NCBI RefSeq assembly: GCF_018476885.1 | Contig: NZ_JAHCVJ010000013.1 | Span: 1-64,000 of the forward strand | DNA length: 64,000 nucleotides | Direction: 5' to 3' | Origin: Geoanaerobacter pelophilus | Lineage (GTDB): Bacteria > Desulfobacterota > Desulfuromonadia > Geobacterales > DSM-12255 | In this document: positions 24,275-31,761 of the stretch, in pieces | Layout: every line of letters starts with the position of its first letter | How positions within the stretch are numbered: position 1 is the stretch's first letter | The notes under the pieces: generated by a model | Databases searched by the model: none | What the model was told of the DNA's origin: nothing | Seen by the model: the letters and a program-made list of their open reading frames with translations, nothing else | Translations under genes and position numbers: made by a program

Positions 24275-25351
24275 TCAGATGAAATTGACATGACCTGACG
24301 GATGGGTCAACTCCCACAGATAGCGGTTAATTTCATCCATTCTGCAGTTCAGGCGACAGCCGGCAGTATCCATCTCTTTCGCTACGAACTCAAGAGAGAT
24401 TCGCCGGCGATCGCTGCTCCAGATGTTCTGGAAATGTTCCTCAGCGATATTGCCATAACGAAAGAGCTCGTCCCCCAGATAAGAGCTGCACCCCCAAACT
24501 TCGCCATCGGCATCGATGTAAGACCAGAAAGGGAGTGCCAGGCAGCGGTCATAGCCCCGCTCACGCTCCTGCAATTTCCTGAAAGTATTCATGCGGAAAA
24601 TAACGCTGAAAGCGTCGTCATTAAACCGGTCGAGGCGCTCCGGTAAATCAAGATAGGCAGAGTAGTCGATATCCGCATACCGGCAGGTGCTGCTTTTATG
24701 ATGTTGTGAATAGGGCTTTATGACCAGATAGCTGGCGCCGGAGTCCTTTGCCCGTGCCGCAAGCAGTTCCATTTCCGCCGCGTTTTCCGGCAAAAGAATA
24801 GCCTGGGTGCCGAGAGTGCACTGCCAGGCGTTTTTCTCGATCAGGCGTGCAGCAGTCTTTATGTTGGCAAACACCTTATGGAAATCATCCGGATTTGTCT
24901 GATGAATGGCGGCATAGCCGGCAGGCGAACCGGCATCAATGCTTACCTTTATCCAGCTCGTATGGGGAAGAATCCCCTCGGCCAGCTCCGGCCCAAGAAG
25001 CACGCCGTTAGTCGTCAGCGCTGCATCAATGCCCACTGAACGGGTATGACTGATAATTTCGGCGATGTCCCGGTGCAGAAGCGGCTCGCCTTCTCCGGCA
25101 TACATAACACTCTTGAGACCGAGTGCGGCAAGTTCGGTCAGTCTTTCCAGCAGAATGCCGGTCTTCAGGAATTGGGGGCGATAGCCTCGATAATCCTTGG
25201 CGCAGAAGGTACATCTATGGTTGCATGCACCCGCCGGGGATATCTCCGCGTAAAGAGGATATACTGTTTCAGAGTCGAGCCATTGCACCACCCGGCGAGG
25301 ATGAAACATGAGTTTGTGGCTGTCCAGCCTGATTCCATCGGAATGCTTCAT
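24275..25351 (-). CDS. Radical SAM/SPASM protein, first gene of the sugar operon
   Basis: This 358-residue protein has the radical SAM motif CNHRCTFC (C43, C47, C50), MYAGEGEPLLH (GGE-like motif), and a C-terminal SPASM-like set (YDRCLALPFWSYIDADGEVWGCSSYLGDE, then AGCRLNC). The lead-in SHKLMFHPRRVVQW and tail GHVNFI are shared with the paralog at 19621. It is the promoter-proximal gene of the minus-strand operon 13869-25351, divergent from the family 2 glycosyltransferase at 25548. No Shine-Dalgarno sequence is visible before the ATG, and the predicted transcription start lies at the ATG. The substrate is unknown; sugar, peptide and lipid carriers are all possible. Confidence 0.86.
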   Translation of the reverse strand: MKHSDGIRLDSHKLMFHPRRVVQWLDSETVYPLYAEISPAGACNHRCTFCAKDYRGYRPQFLKTGILLERLTELAALGLKSVMYAGEGEPLLHRDIAEIISHTRSVGIDAALTTNGVLLGPELAEGILPHTSWIKVSIDAGSPAGYAAIHQTNPDDFHKVFANIKTAARLIEKNAWQCTLGTQAILLPENAAEMELLAARAKDSGASYLVIKPYSQHHKSSTCRYADIDYSAYLDLPERLDRFNDDAFSVIFRMNTFRKLQERERGYDRCLALPFWSYIDADGEVWGCSSYLGDELFRYGNIAEEHFQNIWSSDRRRISLEFVAKEMDTAGCRLNCRMDEINRYLWELTHPSGHVNFI

Positions 25352-25357
25352 TACGTG

Positions 25358-25387
25358 AAAATATCATCCATAGGAACTGAACGTCAA
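25358..25387 (-). promoter_or_regulatory. Candidate sigma-70 promoter of the minus-strand sugar operon
   Basis: On the minus strand TTGACG and TATTTT are 18 nt apart. The predicted transcription start falls at about 25351, the A of the radical SAM ATG, so the mRNA could be leaderless. This fits the lack of a ribosome site there. Confidence 0.35.
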
Positions 25388-25474
25388 TTGTTGTTTCCAG
25401 GTCATTACCTTGAAAAACTTTTTCTTATCAAGGTTTACAGAAATGTCATTATCCGGGACCTTTGACGCTGTGGA

Positions 25475-25503
25475 TTGTATTACACCGCTAAATACGGTAT
25501 AAA
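25475..25503 (+). promoter_or_regulatory. Candidate sigma-70 promoter of the divergent plus-strand operon
   Basis: TTGTAT and TATAAA are 17 nt apart. The -10 box is good and the -35 box weak. The predicted start near 25510 leaves a leader of about 38 nt to the TTG at 25548. Confidence 0.3.
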
Positions 25504-25547
25504 AATAATCTTTGGATATTGATCTGTCTTGCAGACAAGGGGTCTTT

Positions 25548-26483
25548 TTGAAGGAAGAGCTTAACGAAAAACGCCTGGCCGAGCTGAGCATCGTAATACC
25601 GGCATACAACGAAGAGGCCGCCATTGGAGGCATTGTATCCGGTTTGCGCAACATCCTGCCCCGCTGCGCGATTCTCTGGGAGATCATTGTCGTCTCCGAC
25701 TGTTCAACCGATACCACGGCTAAAGTAGCTGCATCTGCCGGAGGCCGCGTCATAGAACACCCTCTCAACCAAGGGTATGGCAACGCCCTGAAGACCGGCA
25801 TCAGCAATGCCCGCTACAAAACGGTGGCCATAATCGACGCTGACGGCAGCTACTCGCCTGAAGATCTGCTGCTGCTTATCTCGTATGCGTCGAGTTTTGA
25901 TATGGTTGTCGGCCAAAGAAGCGGCATGCACTTCTCCGGGGGCCTTTTCAAAAGGGCCGGTCGCTGGCTGCAACGCTTCCTGGTTGAATTCACAACCGGC
26001 ACCAAAATTCCGGATGTAAACTCCGGGCTGAGAATTTTTCCGAGAGATGCAGCCCTTGGATTCTTCGATACTCTCTGTGGCGGCTTCTCCTTCACCACCA
26101 GCATAACCCTGGCGATGCTCATGTGTGGCTACACCATCAAGTTCGTCCCGATATCCTACGTTGATCGCATCGGCAAGAGCCATGTCAATTATTATCGTGA
26201 CACCCTGCGGTCTCTGCAGATCATCACCCACGCAATCCTCAAGTATAATCCGATCAAGGCGTTTCTCCCCATCAGCTTCATTCTGCTCGTGCTTCTCATC
26301 ATCACCGCCCCTCTTGCCCTTGCAGCAGCCATGCTGGGCCACCCGCTGTTGGCCCTCTGGCTTGGCATTACCGGGACATTGAGCTTTATGACTGCATTGC
26401 TGGTCTTTGCCCTCGGCCTTGTCGCCACCGCAGTTTTTGTTGCCCATCCTGCCACAGGCATGGCTGACAAGCGAAAACTTTAA
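25548..26483 (+). CDS. Family 2 glycosyltransferase with C-terminal membrane helices (GtrB/ArnC-like)
   Basis: The protein has about 311 residues. I choose the TTG at 25548 because AAGGGG lies 5 nt upstream; an in-frame TTG at 25512 gives a form 12 residues longer. GT2 motifs are LSIVIPAYNEEAAI, VVSDCSTDTT, DADGSYSPED (metal-binding DxD) and DVNSGLRIFPRD. Two hydrophobic segments follow at the C-terminus, the topology of polyprenyl-phosphate glycosyltransferases such as GtrB and ArnC. It would make a lipid-linked sugar at the cytoplasmic face. The stop codon is immediately followed by the start of the asparagine synthase gene, so the two are coupled. Confidence 0.87.
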   Translation: MKEELNEKRLAELSIVIPAYNEEAAIGGIVSGLRNILPRCAILWEIIVVSDCSTDTTAKVAASAGGRVIEHPLNQGYGNALKTGISNARYKTVAIIDADGSYSPEDLLLLISYASSFDMVVGQRSGMHFSGGLFKRAGRWLQRFLVEFTTGTKIPDVNSGLRIFPRDAALGFFDTLCGGFSFTTSITLAMLMCGYTIKFVPISYVDRIGKSHVNYYRDTLRSLQIITHAILKYNPIKAFLPISFILLVLLIITAPLALAAAMLGHPLLALWLGITGTLSFMTALLVFALGLVATAVFVAHPATGMADKRKL

Positions 26484-28409
26484 ATGTGCGGCATCTGCGG
26501 CATATTCTCGCAGGACCCGGCTGCTGCCGATGCATCGATTGCGGTGATGAACGATCTCCAGGGCCTGCGCGGTCCTGATGACAGGGGCGAGAGCACCGTC
26601 CTGGCTGGTGCTTACACCTGCCGCCTTGGCCACACCCGGCTGGCCATCATTGACCGGGCCGGCGGCACGCAACCCATGACCTCACCGGATAGCGGCGTTT
26701 CCCTGGTGCATAACGGGGAAATATACAATCACCAAAGGCTCCGGAAGGAGCTGGAAAAGGCTGGTTATTTTTTTGCCGGCCGCAGCGATACTGAAGTGCT
26801 GCTCCACGGTTATCACGCCTGGGGTATAGAAGGCCTTTTGCAGCGTATCGACGGGATGTTTGCCTTTGCAGTGGCCGACCCCACCCAAGGCCGCATAATC
26901 CTTGCCCGCGACCCGGCAGGGCAGAAACCACTCTACTACACTGGAGAGAGCGGAAAGGCTTTCGCATTTGCCTCCACACTCCAGGCCCTTACGTCTCTGC
27001 CCTGGTTCGATCGACAGATTGACCAGGACGCGGTGGAGTTGTTCCTCAACCTTCGGGTGATCCCGGCACCGTACAGCATTTACCGCAGTGCCCGCAAACT
27101 CCATCCCGGCTGCTATCTAGTCCATGACGGTAACACAACAACGATAAGAGAGTACTGGTCGCCGCTTACGATCCCACCCGCCCCCCACGACGCAAACGAA
27201 AGCGCTCTGCTCGAAAGATACTGCGATCTCCTCTCCTCATCGCTTGCGGAATCCCTGATTAGCGACGAACCGGTTTCGCTGCTCCTCTCATCCGGCATCG
27301 ACTCCGCCTCCCTTGCCTGCGCCCTTGCCAAACTTCCGGAAATGGAGAGCATCACCGCCTTTACCGTTTCCTTCTCGGCAAAGGGATATGATGAATCATC
27401 GGCTGCCGCCGCCATTGCCGGGCATCTGGGACTCAGCCACCAACTGCTTTCATTTGACGGCGACAGCTTTGCCGAGCAGGTTGACACCCTCGCCAAGATT
27501 ACGGATGAACCGTTCGGCGACCCCGGCATGCTGCCGGCACTGCAGCTGTCCAGAGCGGTAGCCTTAAGCAGCCGAGTGGCTATCGGCGGCGATGGAGCGG
27601 ATGAACTGTTCGGAGGCTACCAAACTTTTGGCATTCTACCCTTTTGGCCCCTGTTGAAACGCTTTCCGGGGTTTTTCCGTAATGCGGCACAGGTTGCGCA
27701 ACGGATGCTGCCGGTTACCGGTGCCCCCCATCCCCTTGGCACTAAAATAAGGAGGTTTTCTCTCGGACTCGGCATGCCCGACCACCTGGCCTTTGCCCAC
27801 TGGCTCTGCGTCTTTTCGCCCGAAGAAACGGCTCAACTCCTGGACAAACCGGGAACCACCCTGTTCAAAGATTTTGTCGCGAATCGACTCACCGGCCTGA
27901 CAGACGAAGACCCGGTAACTGTCATGTGCAAATCTTACTTCCGCCTCTTCCTGCCGGGCGTCCTGGAGAAGATGGACCGGGCAGCCATGAACTATTCCCT
28001 GGAAACCCGTGCGCCATTTCTGCAGCGCCGGATGATCGAGTTTGCCCTCTCCCTGCCGCCGCAGTTCAAGATTCGCCTGGGGAACACCAAATATCTGCTG
28101 CGAAAATCTCTTTCTAGCTGCCTCCCCGGCGAGATCGTCAGGGCCGGGAAAAAGGGGTTTCTGCCCCCCCTCGCCGATGAATTCGCCGGGAACTGGGGCG
28201 CTGGCATATCCGGTACGCTTTCCGCAGCCTGTCATAATTTCGGCATTGACCACAAAAAAATCATGACCCTGCTTGATGACCACCGGAAGCGTCGCGGTGA
28301 CCACTCCCAACAGCTCTGGCTTATCTACCAGCTCGGGCTGTTTCTGCAGAACAGTCGCAAAAGCGCCGCCTCCTCCCCTCATGAACACCGGAGAGCATCA
28401 GCACCATGA
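26484..28409 (+). CDS. asnB: Asparagine synthase-type glutamine-dependent amidotransferase
   Basis: This 641-residue protein begins MCGICGIF, so Cys2 is the free nucleophile of a class II glutaminase domain (residues 1 to about 200, with RGPDDRG, VHNGEIYNH and GRSDTE). A synthetase domain follows with the ATP-pyrophosphatase loop SSGIDS at 269-274 and IGGDGADELFGGY. AsnB homologs inside surface-glycan and secondary-metabolite clusters often amidate a substrate other than aspartate, for example a uronic acid carboxylate. The context favours that, but true asparagine synthesis cannot be excluded. The start directly abuts the stop of the glycosyltransferase gene, and the end overlaps the next gene by ATGA. 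Confidence 0.9.
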   Translation: MCGICGIFSQDPAAADASIAVMNDLQGLRGPDDRGESTVLAGAYTCRLGHTRLAIIDRAGGTQPMTSPDSGVSLVHNGEIYNHQRLRKELEKAGYFFAGRSDTEVLLHGYHAWGIEGLLQRIDGMFAFAVADPTQGRIILARDPAGQKPLYYTGESGKAFAFASTLQALTSLPWFDRQIDQDAVELFLNLRVIPAPYSIYRSARKLHPGCYLVHDGNTTTIREYWSPLTIPPAPHDANESALLERYCDLLSSSLAESLISDEPVSLLLSSGIDSASLACALAKLPEMESITAFTVSFSAKGYDESSAAAAIAGHLGLSHQLLSFDGDSFAEQVDTLAKITDEPFGDPGMLPALQLSRAVALSSRVAIGGDGADELFGGYQTFGILPFWPLLKRFPGFFRNAAQVAQRMLPVTGAPHPLGTKIRRFSLGLGMPDHLAFAHWLCVFSPEETAQLLDKPGTTLFKDFVANRLTGLTDEDPVTVMCKSYFRLFLPGVLEKMDRAAMNYSLETRAPFLQRRMIEFALSLPPQFKIRLGNTKYLLRKSLSSCLPGEIVRAGKKGFLPPLADEFAGNWGAGISGTLSAACHNFGIDHKKIMTLLDDHRKRRGDHSQQLWLIYQLGLFLQNSRKSAASSPHEHRRASAP

Positions 28410-30778
28410 TATGCATAGTCGGATCAGGCCCGGCAGGGATATCCGCCGCTGTCCCCCTGGTAAAATCCGGGCAAAAGGTTTTGATGTTGGATGCCGGCCT
28501 GACCCTTGAGCCTGACATCCAGGAAGTGGTCACGCGGATGAAGGGACTGGACAAATCTCTCTGGCGACCCGAAGACCTTGAAGTGATCCGCGGCAGAATG
28601 CAGGCGACCTCTGACGGCGTCCCGCTGAAGTATGCCTTCGGATCGTATTTCCCCTATCGCGGCGCCGAAGAAGGGCTCGCCCTGGTCCGCCGCAACGCAG
28701 GGCTGCAACCTTCCTTTGCCCGAGGTGGCCTCTCAAACCTCTGGGGCGGCGCCATTCTTGCCAACAGCAATGAAGACATCACCGACTGGCCGGTGTCACT
28801 TAAAGATCTTGAACCTCACTACCGGGCGCTGCACGACTTCATGCCCCTGGCAGGGGCCAGAGATGAACTGGAGCTTAGCTTCCCCCTGTATGCTGACCCA
28901 GTAGAGCTACCGGTATCAAGACAGGCGGACAGACTGCTCCGGGATCTCCGCAAAGCCGGAGTTCCGGGGCTCTCCTTCGGCCGGTCCCGGCTAGCGGTAA
29001 ACAAAGGGTGCGTCGCTTGCGGCCTCTGCCTTTACGGATGCCCCTACGGCCTCATTTACAATACAGCCGAGACTCTTAGTGAACTCTGCTCCCGGCCAAA
29101 CTTTTCCTATCTGCCGGCGACAATTGTGCGTAGGGTTGAAGAGACCGGCCAAGGGGTCATCATCGAAGCTGAAAACAGTGACGGCACAGCTAGGTTTCAC
29201 GCCGATGCCCTCTTCCTTGCGGCTGGAGCTCTTTCCTCAACGAGGATCATTCTGCAATCCCTGGAAGCATATGAGCATTCCGTGCCGCTGTTGAACAGCC
29301 AGTACTTTCTCTTTCCACTGCTGCGGCCAGAACGGACTCCAGGGGCTGTCAGCGAAGAGCTTCACTCACTGGCACAGGTTTTTTTGGAAATTTCCGATAG
29401 CGAGCTGTCGCCCCATACGGTGCATCTGCAATGTTACACCTATAACGATCTGTTCCGTAAAGCTCTACAACAGCCACTCGGTTCCCTGGCAAAGTTCCTC
29501 CCACTTGAGCCGATTGTTGAACGGCTGCTGCTTGTTCAGGGGTATCTCCACTCCAACCACTCCACTCCCATGCACCTCACTCTACGCAGAGACTCTCTTG
29601 AACTGTCAGGTCAGCCCGATGCCCACATTCGAGGAATAATCAAGGGGGTCATGAAAAAACTCCGCGCCATTGGACTCCCCTTTGCGCCGAAGATCGGCAT
29701 ACCAGGACAAGGATTCCACTCCGGCGGCTCCCTCCCCATGCGCCATGCCCCGGCACCGTTTGAAAGTGATATCTGGGGACGACCGGCCGGTTTTGCAAAG
29801 GTTCATGTTGTGGACGCAGCGGTGCTCCCCTCCATCCCGGCCACGACAGTAACTTATACTGCCATGGCCAATGCCCACAGGATTGCCTCGGAATACACCG
29901 CCACGCCACGCACCAGCAGAGGCAAACAACGATGCGCCGTCACCGGAGCCACCGGCTATGTAGGCAAGGCTATTGCTGCCTATCTGCGCGAACAAGGACT
30001 TGAAGTCATCCCCCTGGCCAGGGAGGTTATCGGCGCCGGGCGGGAGTACTCGCTGGAAGGGCCGGTAACTCCGGAAACCTTGAAGGGGATTGACCTACTG
30101 GTCCATGCAGCCTACGACTTTGCCATAACTGACGAGGATAGCTTGCAGCGAGTGAATGTTGAGGGGAGTAGCCGCCTCTTTGCTGCGGCCAAAGAGGCTG
30201 GCGTCAAGAAAATCGTTTTGATTTCTAGCCTGAGTGCCTTTGCCGGCTGTCGATCAGCCTATGGAAGAACAAAACTTGCCATTGAAACCGTGGCAACGGC
30301 TTATGGAGCGGCCATAATCCGGCCGGGGCTGGTTTATGGATCTATGCCCGGTGGCATGGTGGGAGCTTTGCGCCGCTTGTCCGGGAAGAAGATAGTTCCG
30401 GTAGCGGGGAATGGCGGCCAGTTGCTCTACCTGACCCACCAAGAGGATCTAGGCCGACTGGTCCATTATCTGCTGACAACGCAGTCTGCTTTGCCGGAAG
30501 GGCCGATAGCTGCGGCTGCGGCAAAGCCCCTGAGCATCAGGGAGATCATTGACCGGCTGGCCGGCAGAAGCCATGTCTTCATCCCGATTGCGGCACCGGT
30601 GCTGCTGAACGGCCTGCGCTTGCTGGAAGCATTGGGCCACTCTTCCAGACTGCGCAGCGACAGCCTGGTCAGCCTGCTGACGCCGGCACCGCCACCGGAT
30701 TTTTCGCCACTGGTTGCCACCGGTGTCACCTTCCGCCCGTTTGCCCCACACGCGCCACACCAGAAAGTTAACCCCTGA
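28406..30778 (+). CDS. Fusion of GMC-type FAD oxidoreductase (with ferredoxin-like motif) and SDR domain
   Basis: This is a 790-residue protein. Residues 1 to about 505 form a GMC-like flavoprotein: FAD-binding VGSGPAGISAA at the N-terminus, GGLSNLWGG, and the C-terminal block HSGGSLPM...VHVVDAAVLPSIPATTVTY. Within it C202, C205, C208 and C212 (CVACGLCLYGCP) form a classical bacterial [4Fe-4S] ferredoxin motif, which is not usual for GMC enzymes. Residues about 509-790 are an SDR epimerase or reductase (AVTGATGYVGKAI, SSLSAF, YGRTK, RPGLVYG). The flavin domain could oxidise an alcohol and pass electrons through the cluster while the SDR domain acts on the product (inference). No stop or frameshift separates the halves. 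It overlaps asnB by ATGA. Confidence 0.85.
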   Translation: MICIVGSGPAGISAAVPLVKSGQKVLMLDAGLTLEPDIQEVVTRMKGLDKSLWRPEDLEVIRGRMQATSDGVPLKYAFGSYFPYRGAEEGLALVRRNAGLQPSFARGGLSNLWGGAILANSNEDITDWPVSLKDLEPHYRALHDFMPLAGARDELELSFPLYADPVELPVSRQADRLLRDLRKAGVPGLSFGRSRLAVNKGCVACGLCLYGCPYGLIYNTAETLSELCSRPNFSYLPATIVRRVEETGQGVIIEAENSDGTARFHADALFLAAGALSSTRIILQSLEAYEHSVPLLNSQYFLFPLLRPERTPGAVSEELHSLAQVFLEISDSELSPHTVHLQCYTYNDLFRKALQQPLGSLAKFLPLEPIVERLLLVQGYLHSNHSTPMHLTLRRDSLELSGQPDAHIRGIIKGVMKKLRAIGLPFAPKIGIPGQGFHSGGSLPMRHAPAPFESDIWGRPAGFAKVHVVDAAVLPSIPATTVTYTAMANAHRIASEYTATPRTSRGKQRCAVTGATGYVGKAIAAYLREQGLEVIPLAREVIGAGREYSLEGPVTPETLKGIDLLVHAAYDFAITDEDSLQRVNVEGSSRLFAAAKEAGVKKIVLISSLSAFAGCRSAYGRTKLAIETVATAYGAAIIRPGLVYGSMPGGMVGALRRLSGKKIVPVAGNGGQLLYLTHQEDLGRLVHYLLTTQSALPEGPIAAAAAKPLSIREIIDRLAGRSHVFIPIAAPVLLNGLRLLEALGHSSRLRSDSLVSLLTPAPPPDFSPLVATGVTFRPFAPHAPHQKVNP

Positions 30779-30793
30779 CCAGCCAGGGTTAAC
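30767..30793. terminator. Inverted repeat across the ends of two convergent genes
   Basis: GTTAACCCCTG and CAGGGTTAAC form a 10-bp stem with one bulge and a 6-nt loop. The stop codons of both convergent genes lie inside it (TGA 30776-30778, TAA 30791-30789). There is no T-tract, so intrinsic termination is doubtful. A role in 3'-end stability or separation of the two transcripts is possible. Confidence 0.4.
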
Positions 30794-31751
30794 GCTGCGC
30801 CGTACCGGCTGCCCCCTGCAGATACCCGCCCCGGACAATGAACTCATGGATTTTCTCGGCGACAAGCCGGTGCCCAGCCGGTGTCCAGTGCCGACCCGGA
30901 TCGTCGAAGACCTGATCAACAGTCAAATCCAGGCGGGGAATCCGTTCGGCATCGAGAAATCGCTCCAGAGCAGCGGATCGCTGCTGCAGGCCGACCAGCA
31001 GGACCGCCCCCTTGGAACGCGCGTAATTGTTCATAGCCCTGATGATAGCTTCCGTAGGATCGGCAAAATCAGCTGGCGGAGGGTATCGATGCTGGTAGTA
31101 CGCCTTGACCGCCAGCCGGACAAGGTAGGAACGGGCAAGCAGGCTGCCGCCTGAGACAAAGTAATTGAAACCGCGCGGGACCGGCACACCGCAAAGTTTC
31201 AGCCCTCCCCCCTCTGTCCGGAAGTACGGCTTGAAATAGGTGCCATAGCGCATGTCCGTGCCATTGTCATCCATGTCGTTATCAGTGGTAAACTCCAGAA
31301 AGACGATGGCCGGATGATAGAAGTCGAACTCCCGCTGCAGGAGCAGATACTCCTGGTCGGTGCCGTACCCGCTAACCCCCAGGTTGTAAACCGGGACGTC
31401 GCGGAACATCTCCCGTAACCGGTCCGTAAAACGCGCCTCTTGGTCAACCTCGTACCCCCAGACAAAGGAGTCGCCGAGCACCATGATTCCGCGACGGGTA
31501 TCGACATTATGCTCGATGTCCCGGAAGCCCCGGCTGTTGTGGCTAACCCGGTCCCCCTTGCCGGTAAAGGAGCTGTTCGGCTGCGGGAACCAGCCGAGCA
31601 GAGGATCGTGGCGGTACATCAGGTTGCGCTCATCCCAGACATCAAGCCCGGACTTCATCAGTTTCCGCAGCAGCAGCTCACCCGCCCCAAGGCTGAGGCA
31701 GAGCGACACACAAAATAGCAGCAGGGTCAACAGACCCCTTTTCTTTACCAT
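30789..31751 (-). CDS. Membrane-anchored SGNH/GDSL-type hydrolase-like protein
   Basis: The protein has 320 residues from the ATG at 31751, which follows GAGGTG at good spacing; the longer TTG start at 31769 is less likely. An N-terminal hydrophobic anchor (about residues 7-27) is followed by an SGNH-fold domain: VLGDSFVWG (Ser95), GVSGYGTDQEYLLL, a TTDNDMDDN segment in the block III region, and DPGRHWTPAGH near the end supplying the Asp-His pair. Relatives acetylate or deacetylate secreted polysaccharides. It lies downstream of a TMTC-like gene (whose stop is just upstream) and would act at the periplasmic face on a glycan or glycoprotein (inference). Confidence 0.78.
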   Translation of the reverse strand: MVKKRGLLTLLLFCVSLCLSLGAGELLLRKLMKSGLDVWDERNLMYRHDPLLGWFPQPNSSFTGKGDRVSHNSRGFRDIEHNVDTRRGIMVLGDSFVWGYEVDQEARFTDRLREMFRDVPVYNLGVSGYGTDQEYLLLQREFDFYHPAIVFLEFTTDNDMDDNGTDMRYGTYFKPYFRTEGGGLKLCGVPVPRGFNYFVSGGSLLARSYLVRLAVKAYYQHRYPPPADFADPTEAIIRAMNNYARSKGAVLLVGLQQRSAALERFLDAERIPRLDLTVDQVFDDPGRHWTPAGHRLVAEKIHEFIVRGGYLQGAAGTAQR

Positions 31752-31761
31752 CCCGAGCACC

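Noticed and set aside
25704-26672. 322-residue minus-strand open frame
   Set aside because: It lies across the glycosyltransferase and asnB genes, which have clear domain motifs. Its translation is low-complexity with no family signature.
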